From Ctenopharyngodon idella (taxonomy: Eukaryota > Chordata > Actinopteri > Cypriniformes > Xenocyprididae), in NCBI RefSeq assembly GCF_019924925.1, contig NC_067230.1:14744374-14808373 (forward strand): a stretch of 64,000 nt of DNA, written 5' to 3'. Shown in pieces: positions 27,701 through 39,700 of the stretch. The notes beneath the pieces were generated by a model. The model did no database searches. It was not told the origin of the DNA and saw only the letters and a program-made list of their open reading frames with translations. The position numbers and the translations under genes were made by a program. How positions within the stretch are numbered: the first letter of the stretch is position 1; each line of letters opens with the position of its first letter.

Positions 27701-30700
27701 CAGGGACTAAGTAGAGAGTGTTTATCCTCATGGCTGCTGTTGTAACCTAATATGTCTTCTTGCCAAGTGGAGGCAAAAGGGGCTTTGCCAGACTGTAATA
27801 TTTACCTCTGCCTGTATATTTTAGATCTTTCTTCGTGTGGCAGAGGAGACAGGTGTGGATGCAGACCCCGAGGAGCTGCCAGCATCTCCAGGCCACCAGG
27901 GGGCGCCATCTGAGGACACAGACACAGGTAAATGAACGCATTTCATTCCCGCTGAGCCAATGAGATCAAATCTGTGGCCTGTTGAATAAACTGTTTAGAC
28001 TAGTCTTACAAGTAGTCATCTAATTTTTTATTTAGGACTGGTCATAACCCCCTAACTACGTAACTGCTAGTTGGTCAGACTAGTTCTTAAGACATATGCT
28101 GAATTTGGAATCACATACAAGTATAGAGACAGATCGAATTTAGGCCATGCCCACACCGGGGGGAAAACAATCCAACCGTCTCCATTGACTTTGTATTGCG
28201 TGAGGCTGCCTCCTTGTCATTTCTGACTTATAACTAAAAAATGCCTTAAAGCTGCTGTGTGACAAGGTGTACAGCAAACAAGCTAAAAAAAACCAGAACC
28301 AAATTTTTAAATAAGCTACCGAACCGTAAAAGCCAGCCTTTAAGGAGACAAATGTGGATAAAGGCATTAAGACGTGAAGCATCAGCTGGAAGAATGGTTA
28401 AATTTTGGGATCCTGACACTCAGTATGCCTCAGTAAGCCTACGTGTGCAGTAAACATTTTGTCAATGTGAAGTCAAATATCCAAATGTCAGTTTTATATG
28501 TTATATGTCCTGTCGCTGATTACGTTACCCTCCAGTGGGCGTAGTTCTCATAGTAATATGACATGTCGCGCTCTGTCTCAATCGCCTGTATCCACTTTTT
28601 AGTCCTTAAACGCTCGTTTTTTGGGTCGACAGCTTATAAAAACTTCTGGGGTTTTTTTAGCTTGTTTTCTGTACACCTTGTCACATAGCAGCTTTTAGAC
28701 ATTGTTCTTTCTTTTGTTATAAGTCAGAAATGACAAGGTGGCAGCTTCACGCAATACAAAGTCAATGGAGACGGTTGGATTGTCGAATGTGGGTTGACGT
28801 AAAAAGAAAAAAATCGCAACCAACAGCTTTGCAGGTGTTTTGTTGCATAATTTGCATACATAAGACGATGCTGTGCAATGCTAGCATTTGTTGTGCAGGT
28901 ATAAGTTAATTAAAAAAAGATAATTTAAATTGTTTTTTGTTACATATCTATTTTCTGTAAATATTTGCTAACCTGAGAATTAACAGGCAGGACTTTTTTT
29001 TCCATAATTCATGTACATGTATTTTATGTCTTGCAAACATATACTTTTTTTTTCGTTAATGAACATTTTTGCAAATTTTACTGACTTAAATATGTCATCA
29101 AAGTAAAGTTATCTAGCTGAAAAACGACAATTTTGCAAGTCTTTGATGCTATATTCTGCGGTGATAGCTTATGGTGTTGATAGATAGAGAGATAGATGAT
29201 AGTATGCATCTAATTGGGCATACTATAAGCATATAAGTATGAATGTGAGGTTAGGTTTGGTTGTGTCATGTATTTTAAAGATGTTTTGTTTTGCTCTTCT
29301 CTCTGCTTCGCTGGCAGTACGGAAACAGCCAATCAGGAAAGGTACAAAATAAAACAAAGCAGGCTGTAATTAGTGTTGACAGCAGTAGCGCAGGTCAGAA
29401 CAGCTGTAATGAGACGTCATTAACCAGAAGGTCTTTCTCTGGCACACAGAGGCCCAGGAGACAGAACCGTTGAGTGGGGATGGTCAGGGTGGCGGTGCCC
29501 CTCTCATAGGCTGCTTCCATACATGTCAGCAGCTTCGAGCGCTTTTCACCAAAAGACTGAAGTACACTCTTCGCAGTCGCAGAGGCATTTTTGCACAGGT
29601 ACACAGTAGTGATAGACCTGTCAATACAATGATTTTGAAATGATCAACTAATATTTGTGCATGTTTGAGTGATTATGTCAGTTCCAAAGTCTACCAACAG
29701 ATGTTAAGGATTTTTTTTTTTCAAATTAATGTTGAATTAATTCTGTCTTACTGCATTATTTAAGTCAACTTATTTCCTTTTTTTAATACCTGTTCTTGGT
29801 GTTATAATGCATCAGTACAGGTTATTCCAAATGGAAAGAAAATCAGTCTGCTTTGGCAGCAGTGATTTCTAAATAATTTAGAGGTAATTATGCAGGTGCA
29901 GATAGTGCACTTAGTAATTCATAGTACATGTTGTACTTCCACTGAGGGTTTTTAAGGTATCTTGTAGGGATATAAGTATCATATCAGTTTCAGATCAAAT
30001 CAGACTGATGTTGCATATTCAATTACCTTTACTGACATCCAATTTCTCAATTAAAGTTTATCTGCAAAAACATAAATAATTTAATAAAATTGTTAAATGT
30101 AATCTTTAGCAAATGTGATACCTAAATTTTTTTATGGCACTCAAATTTTTGTGGTTTGTAAGATTTTTTTTTTTTTTTTTTTTAAGAAATGAATACTTTC
30201 ATTTTAACAAGGATGCAGTAAATTGATCAAAAGTGACAGTAATGACAAAATATTAAAAAAGATTTATACATTCTAGTATAAAAAATAAATCTGATCTTTA
30301 TATTTTATAATTTGCTGTTATTTTTAATCTGTTTTTTTTTTCTTTTCATCAAATAATACTGAAAAAATATGTATTAAAGTTTCCACAAAATTATTCAGCA
30401 GCTGTTTTCAACATTGATAATAAGAAGAAATGTTTCTTGAGCACCAAATCATCATATCAGATTGATTTCTGAAGTATCATGTGACACTAAAGACTGGAGT
30501 AATGATGCTGAAAATTCAGCTTTTCCATCACATGAATAAATTACATTTTAATATATATTAAAATAGAAAAAATTTTTTCAAATTGTAATATTTCACAATA
30601 TTACTGTTGTTACTTTTTGTATTTTCTTTCAAAAACATTAAAAAAATCATCACAATCCTAAACTCACTATAGTGTATAGTAGTTATATAAGACCTCTTTG

Positions 30701-33700
30701 TTTCAGTATGGTGCATTTTGTATAACAACGTTGATTTATGATCCATCATGTTTTGCAGATTGTTCTTCCTGCAGTTTTTGTCCTTATCGCTCTACTCTTC
30801 AGTCTCATTGTCCCACCCTTTGGGAAATATCCATCCCTGGAGCTCCAGCCGTGGATGTACGGGGAACAGTTCACCTTCTTCAGGTATGCATTCAGAGATG
30901 GAGAGTTTTAAGGAAAAGCCTGCTGTCACCTGCAGATCTCTTACCTCTTGTCTCTTTTCCATAAAGCAATGATGCCCCACAGGACCCAGCCACACAGAAC
31001 CTCCTGGATGCCCTGCTAGATCCACCCGGGTTTGGTACTAAATGTATGGAGCCGAGCAGGTACGACCCCTGATGTTAGGAATACAAGAACATAAAATAGT
31101 CTATACTGTTTAATTAATTTAACGTGATGCTTATTGTGTGCTCTCTCAGTGACCTGGAGTGTTTAGAGGAAGCTGAAACAAAGTTTGTTCGGCCCCAGAT
31201 TCCTTACAGCATGTGGCAGCTCTTTCATAAAGGCAACTGGACTGTGGAAAAGCCATCTCCTGATTGTGAATGCAGTACTGAAAATATCCGCAGAATGCTG
31301 CCGGACTGCCCAGAGGGAGCAGGAGGAATCCCCCCTCCTCAGGTCAGTAATATACACTACTGTTCAAAAGTTTGGGGTCGGTAAGATTTTTGTAATGTTT
31401 TTGAAAGTCTCTTATGCTCACCAACGCTGCATTTTTTGATGAACAATACAGTGAAACAGTAATATTATGAAATATTTCCTGTGATGGCACATCTCACCAG
31501 TGTCACATGATCCTTCAGAAATCATTCTAAAACGCTGATTGGTGCTCAAGACACCATATTTATTATTATCAGTGTTGTGCTGCTTAATATTTTTGTGGAA
31601 ACCGTGAAACATTTTTAAGGATTCTTTGATGAATAGAAAGTTCAAAAGAACAGCATTTATTTGAAATAGAAATGGTAATGTAACTTCATGTATAGTATGT
31701 TTTATGTAAAATATGTATGTTAGCATTTACCGTACATTGTGAACAGTTAGCATTTTCCCAGAAATAACATTGTTAATATAGGTGTTTACAATTATTGACC
31801 CATTCCTTAAGGGAAAAAACATGTTAGCAGAACACTTGTTAGCAGTCAAAAACACAGATCTAAATGGAATAGACAAGGTTTTTTCATTATTTTACTTTAT
31901 TTAGTGTTTTCAGTTTTGTACTAACACCTCCACCATTTCCCCATGTAGATAAAACAAATGACAGGTGATATCCTGCAAAATTTGACAGGTCACAACATTT
32001 CTGACTACCTCATCAAAACATATCCCCAAATTCTGAAGAAAAGGTTTGATTTTCAATCATTTTTTCTTTAAATACTCTATAATAAACAAAAATGAGCTGT
32101 TTTGACAGCACATATGTGTAATTTTTGTCTCTCACATACAGTTTGAAGACGAAAAAATGGGTAAATGAATTTAGGTAAGTTAATTACCGTCAGAGATCCA
32201 AACAATCACCATTTAATTTCAGTTTGATTTGATGTTGGTTTACTCTCTGCTCACCCGTTGCAGATATGGAGGTTTCTCTCTGGGGGCTAAAAGCTCTCAA
32301 GCTGAGGATGAACCACATCACCTGGAGGAGTCTGTTTTGGCTATTAGAAGACGCTACAACGTTGCAGAGGTGTGACATCTAAGTTTTTGGGTGAAACAAT
32401 ATTTTGTTGAGTGTGTTTTTGTGCTGGTACCTTGGCTGGTTTAAACCTATCATGGACTCCTAAAGATTTTCTGTGCAGCGATTAGTTCACGGCAGTGACA
32501 GAAATGAACTTTTCTATATTTAAATTTTTACCTTTATAAGGGCAATTCTTGCCCAATTTTTACTTTTAAAGAGGGGGTATCACACACAGTTTCTGCCAAT
32601 CTCATGTTAATCTTGAGTAGCAATAGAGTAGTAGTACATCCATCATATCTCCGAAAAGTCTTTAGTTTTATCATATTTATAAAAGATACATACGCTGTAC
32701 CGAGTTTTTCTGAAAACAGCCGAACTCATGAAGGCGTGCCGTGTGAGCGGAGCTAAAGAGTGACGAGCACGCACAGCTTTTGCGTAGCGATCATCTGCAA
32801 GCTATCAATGGTCAGCTAAACGAATGTATTTAAACACACGCAATACACCGTTGCATTATCCCTATAATGAATATAGCGTATAGTGAATGATGAATAATAA
32901 ATTTATAAATTCACTACGTTCTTGTTGTTTACATTATATGCACCTATTGCCAACCAAACAAACATTTGAAGCAGTTTTACTCACCACCTGCGGTTCCGAC
33001 TCATGACCGGGATCATTACCGCTGTGACCGCTCCATCTTTCAGTTTCAAACGATCTGTAAATCCAGCGTAGAACTGGGCCTTGTTTATGAAACCATGAGC
33101 GCCGATCCTGAGGGCTCGGAAAAACACGAGATATGCTCCATTCATTTTAACCAATAAAAAAGTGATTGCAACTATCAGTTTCTATGGTTATTTTAATAAT
33201 AAATGTCGAGAGCGCATCAATGTAATGCGTGAGCACAAAACTCTCAGCTCCTCTTAACGCTGGGTTCTTTGGGAAGCAAGGTTATCTTTCCCTCACAACC
33301 AAAAACACACTTCTTTGGTGACATTGTTGATTTCGTGAAGTCCTGTGACCTGTGCAGCGCTGCCGACGACTTCCGTAAAGCCGAACGCGCGTTGATGGGC
33401 GTGCTCTTGCTCTCTCGCTCTGGTCGACGTGTGCGCGCGCGCTCTTCCGGGAGAAGTGCCCGTACAAGGAATTCCGACCTTTATGACGTTACAAAGGCCC
33501 ATACTCGAAAAAAAGATTGCGAAGTTTATGAGGATTTGAGTATTTTTGGCACAGAAATGGCAAAGAGTATTTTTGGCACACCCAAAGCACCCTAGCATTA
33601 TTACGGTCAGTTTTGCACTTTTGTTCTTTTGCAGAATGGCTCTTTAGATCAGCTCCTTCATAGACTACCAGATGTCCTTACAGGACTCACCAGCCAAAAC

Positions 33701-36700
33701 AACGTGAAGGTGAGTAAGACACCTGTGAGAGCTCAAACTTCTCCTGATCTCTTCATTCAGCTGTGATGTGTTCTCTCTCAGGTCTGGTTTAATAATAAAG
33801 GATGGCATGCCATGGCATCATTTGTGAATATTATGAACAATGGTCTCCTTCGTGCCAACTTGCCGCCTGACGTGGAAAGACGCAGATATGGAATAACAGC
33901 CTACAATCACCCGCTCAACCTCACGAAGGAGCAGCTGACGGAGATGGCCCTGTATGTAATATCTGTTTGCTGAGAGGTCTGATGGGGACTTTTCACTATC
34001 TCAAATGACAGACCGGAAGTCATTCAATATTTGAACTTTTGTGGCTAGACCGTATGCAACCGGATGTGATGTAATCTACTAAAAACTATATAATATTTTC
34101 CCACTAAAACATTATACTTTAAACACTTTTTATTTACTGCCACTAGGGGATGAAATGCGACAAATTATTCCGAATTATAATTCGGCTTACAAATTATTGC
34201 CTCGCGAAAAGTTTTTCATGACACTCTGTCATGGGAAAAGGTGCAACTCTAGTAAAGCTAAAAATTGTCAATGCTTTTTTCTTTCTGGTCTCTGCAGGAT
34301 GACCACTTCAGTGGACGTTCTGGTGTCCATATGTGTTATTTTCGCCATGTCATTTGTTCCTGCCAGTTTTGTGCTCTTCCTTATTGAGGAACGGGTCAGT
34401 AAATCAAAACATCTGCAGTTTGTCAGTGGAGTGAAACCCATCCTGTACTGGACTACCAATTACTTATGGGACATGGTGAGTGCTGTGGGTTTGATGTGAC
34501 TGTGAAACGTCTTTAAATGGTTATCCTAATTGATTTCATATTTGTGGTGTTCTTGTGTTTCAGTTGAACTATACAGTACCAGCCACTATGGTGGTCTTCA
34601 TCTTCATCAGCTTCCAGCAGGAATCATATGTGTCTGAGAAGAATCTACCTGCACTGGTGCTCCTACTGTTGCTGTATGGGTGAGAAAGACATTTACTGGT
34701 TCAATTAATAACTCTTCAGCACATTAGTACATTTACTAACACTGCGTACAGAAATATCACATGTTTTGTTTTGGTGGTCCCCAGCATGGGAGTGCTGGTG
34801 TCCCCACAGCCTGTTTTAGCAGCTTAATCAGCTAAACTTCCTTGCAGTTTCCACCACCTTGACCAGCTCTAACCAGCATAAATCAGTAATGCGCTGTTTG
34901 TTTGTTTCTGCTGCAGTTGGTCTATCACTCCACTCATGTACCCAGCCTCCTTCATCTTCTCAGTCCCCAGCACTGCCTATGTGGTCCTTACCTCCATCAA
35001 CCTCTTCATTGGCATCAATGGCAGTGTCGCCACCTTCGTCCTGGAGCTATTTGTCGATGAGGTGAGGTACATAGACCACACAGATACTGACTGGTTAGCC
35101 TGATTCACTAGGGTGACCAGATTTCTCATGGTGGAATATGGGACAGGATGGAGAAACTCCACATGATGGGCATTTTGACAACTGTGTATTTGACCATTCA
35201 AGCGCAAAGAGAGGTGAATTTGAGATCGCGCACTGTCTGAGAGATCGCTTCTGGTATGTGTCATTCAGTGCGATACCGCATTGAGTTTTTTTACTGCGCA
35301 TAATAACTCGAATAAACTCTTTTTGAAGATCCTCGTTAAATGTACACACACGCTTCTTTGACATCTTCACGTCTGATTTGATCTCGTCTGCTCTCTCTAA
35401 TATCCCGCCTTCACTAACTGCTGATAACGAATTGTGATTGGATGGTAATTTTGCTCTCCAAAATATACTATGACAAGATTGGCTACCTTTGATTAGGCTA
35501 TTCTCGCATGACAGAGGACCACTACTCGCTTTTATGATCACATAGCAAAGAAAATTTAGGAAAGAAGCAAACATGATTTTTTATATTAAGTCAGGACACT
35601 AAAAATAGAGCTGAATACATGACTGTCCCAGAGAAAACGGGACGTCTGGTCACCCTATGATTAACCCATGTACTGTACATGTTTCTGGGTCAGCATCCTT
35701 AGTTTTGGAAAAACATTCCTATCAACAATTCTTTGCTTAAATACACTACTGTTCAGAAATTTGGGATTTTATGTTTTTGAAAGAAGTTTTCTAAACAGTG
35801 CCATTGTTCAGCTGAAGTCAGTTCAGTGTTGATTCAGTTCCATTGTAAAGATAATCAATTATTAAATTAGTTCATTACATCATCCAGCTTAGTTCAGATC
35901 TCATCCAATAGTGTCAGTGCAGTCAAATCAATAATATAGTTGAATATTAAGTGTTCAAAAGAACAGCATTTATTTTAAATCGAAATCTTTTTTAACATTA
36001 TAAAAGTCACTTTTGATCAATTTAATGATTTAATGACTTCATCCTTGCTGAAAAAAAGTAATGTGTATACTACTACTAATGCTACTTGTTATTTATTTCT
36101 TATTTTTATTAATATAGTAATAATAATAATAAAAATATATAATATAAAATTTTAATTCAAAACCAACATTCATTAAAAATCATGAATAAATAACTAATAA
36201 TAATAAAATGGAAGCAAAAATTACAAATTTCATCTCTTCTTTATTTTATTTTCATGTTGTACTCAGCATTTGAATGAGGTCAACAGGATCTTGAAGAAGG
36301 TCTTTCTGATCTTCCCTCACTTCTGTCTGGGTCGAGGTCTCATTGACATGGCCAAGAACCAGGCCATGGCAGACGCATTTCAGCGGCTGGGTATTTTTAC
36401 AAAGACCTCTTTCAGTGATAAACAAATATTTCTGCAATAGGCATGAACATCTGTAAGTTTCGCATATGTATTAATTTTGTTGATGTCAACAGGAACCAAA
36501 CAGAATCTGGAGCCTTTATCCTGGGATTTTGTCGGGAAAAACCTGTTTGCCATGGCGATGGAAGGAATTGTGTTCTTCATCTTCACTGTTCTCCTGCAGT
36601 ATAAATTCTTTATTAATTTTAGGTACATTTGTATGTTTAAATATCATGATATTGAATAAATCAACACATACATGCAGTAATAAATAAATAAATATTTTCC

Positions 36701-39700
36701 CTTCAGTCGATGGTCGGGCTTTGTGCTGCCCCCGCTGGGCACGGAGGATGAGGATGTGGCAAGAGAGAGAGACCGTGTGAAGAACGGTAGAACTGTGGGA
36801 GATATTCTCGTCCTTACAGACCTCAGTAAGGTACAGAACCGCACCGAATACTACACAAGAAGCTGTATAAAATGTTGTTTAACCTATTCAATAGTAAAAT
36901 ACGGACTCATTGTGTCTCTGCAGGTATACAAGGCAGGCAGGAAGCCAGCGGTGAATCGACTTTGCTTGGGCATTCCACGGGGAGAGGTAAGCAGAGTGCC
37001 ATATCCCAGAACTCTCCTGGAAACATTTATACTAGCTCCTTGTTTTTCCGTTGTGATAGTTTAAACTGCTGCAAGTGTCTTCTTTTCCCATGGCAGTGTT
37101 TTGGACTTCTTGGTGTTAACGGCGCTGGGAAAACCTCAACCTTCCGCATGCTAACAGGAGACACCCATATTACTTATGGGGAAGCATTTCTTAGCAACCA
37201 CAGGTTAGACCTTTGACATGTGATGAACATTAGCAATATTCCTACTTCCTACTTCCTACTTTCACTTAGTATTATTTTACCCTGGCAACTACCCACAACC
37301 CCCTAACATACATGCATTTTTTTTTATTTAGTGTTCTTACAGAAATGGAGAAAGTTCATCAGCTGATGGGCTACTGTCCTCAGTTTGATGCCATCAGTGA
37401 CCTGCTGACAGGACGTGAGCACCTGGAGTTCTACGCTCGCCTCAGAGGAGTTCCAGAAGCTCATGTTGCAAAGGTACAGGATGCTCCAAAAATATTATTA
37501 TTATTACAAAAGTGCAGTCTGAGCACATAATACTAGATATAAGTGTTAATTATAGGTCAGGGGGTCTCAGAAAACTAGTGATTCTGAGCTTGTTTCAAAT
37601 GGACCCTCTAGTCATAATATATTTTTGTATTAAAATCCATGGTTGGTTGGCTTCACATCTTCTGGCAAGTAGGTAGGGGTGGGAGAAAAAAATCAATGCA
37701 TTGCGATTCTCTAATGATTCTGGATCAATTTCAGAATGGATTCTGATTTCTGATTTTCATGCGCAATGATGACGCTGCGTATTTTAGAAACACCCATATT
37801 CTGCTTGCTTCCAATTCCTCACACACACCACTTGAAACTTCCATAAAATTCCAATTCCTCACACACACTCCATAAAATAATCTTTGTTAAAGTTTGGAAA
37901 AGTTGAAGCGAATTGTGCGAAGAGAAATGTGCGTTTTGCTTGATGTTACACCGGTATTTTCCTTACAGATGCTCTAAGAAGGCATCATTTATGAAATGCA
38001 GTGGGCTTATATATCAAAAATATGAAACTCACTGACAGAAGGCTGTTTTCAATTTCAAATGCTCACATGCGCTTTGTGAAGAGCGCTCGTGCATGTGGCT
38101 GTGTGCAACTCTGTGTAAGTGGTTAAATGTACTTGCATCTCAAAATGGTTTTATGACACGAAATTAATGTAAACAGTCAGTTATGTCTTAAGGCATTAAA
38201 CACAGGACAAACCACGACTTATATTTCAAAAGAGAAAGAGAAAAACTCACAGCTCTTGAATGGGAAACGTTCAGATACTCTTGAATACTGAAAGCACTCT
38301 TTGTTTATTGCTTGTAATTTTTTTTTTTTTATTATTTACTACTTGCTTTTATGTTTTGAAGCTGTATTACTTTATATATTTAAAATTCCTAACACAATTG
38401 TTTTATTTTTTTAATGTTGTAATTATTTTAAAAAGTACTTATAATTGCATATGTAATGAAAATCTTAATCTTTTTTTTTTTTTTTTTTAAGATTTATTTT
38501 TGGCATTTTTGCCTTTATTATGATAGGACAGTAAGCAGAGAGGAAACGAAGTGGGGGAGAGAGAGGGGGACGGGATCGGGAAAGGTGCCACATGACTTTT
38601 TTTATTATTTAAAGTTGGTAAACTAATTAATTAATAGGAAAAAAAGCAGATCAAGAATCGTTTTGAAATTGGATCGTGACTCCCAGAATTGGAATTGGAT
38701 CGTGAGGTGCCTAAAGATTCCCACCCCTACACGCAGGTGTTTGAGACCCCTGTTTTAAAAACTGTGACACACCAAGCTGATAGTTTTCTGTGGTGTGACA
38801 CCTGCTGACAGGTAGATGCAGAACTTACAAGCTATTTGGCCGTAAACTTTGCGGTGTGTTTAAGCGCAACTTTTTGGTGACGTGAGGCGACACCACAGTC
38901 GACCTTTGTCTCCTCTAGTTCTTTGATGCTGGTTTGAGGTGATTAGTCAATAAGCACTGTAGATCGCTTACAGTCCTTTTTCATACCTGTCCTGTAGGTG
39001 GCGCAGTGGGGAGTTCAAAAGCTTGGTCTGAGTCAGTATGCTGAGCGAGAGGCTGGGGGATACAGTGGAGGAAATAAGCGCAAACTCTCCACCGCCATTT
39101 CCCTTATTGGAGCTGCACCTGTCATATTCTTGGTATGTTTGCTACCATCACACTGTTGTATGATGTAGCTGTAAATGGCATTTTACAACCTCGTCTGTGA
39201 TTTTCAGGATGAGCCTACGACTGGGATGGACCCAAAGGCCAAGCGCTTCCTCTGGAACTGCATTCTCAGCGTAATCAAACAGGGACGATCTGTTGTTCTC
39301 ACCTCTCACAGGTAGAGGACACTATTACAGTTTCATATAGGTAGCCTCAATGGATGGAAATAAAAAAATCACATTCTGTTTTCTAAATTATTGTGAAATG
39401 ATTCATCCATGTATACATTTAATTAAGTGAATCCGGTGAAACTAAAGTTCTCTCTGGTGTTGTATGCAGAAATTTTTCAATCATTTAGTCCACTTAAACT
39501 CCACCCCTGCAAGCTCACGTTCACCTGCCTCTGTTTTTGAGCGCAATGCCCACATCTCAAAATCCAGTCAAGAACCTATGAACAAAACCGAGCCGTGAGA
39601 ATCTGTAAAGAACATTGAAACGTTCATGTACAAAAATGAAGAACTGCCCACTTAGACCAGAAGAGATCATCTGATTGACATGTAAAACATCCGACCACAG

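Noticed and set aside
33269..33595. 108-codon ORF in an abca7 intron as an extra exon
   Set aside because: It does not keep phase between the flanking abca7 exons and lies in a repeat-like segment.
35095..35574. 159-codon minus-strand ORF
   Set aside because: Lies in a hAT-like non-autonomous element, shows no recognisable family and has a composition typical of chance ORFs.
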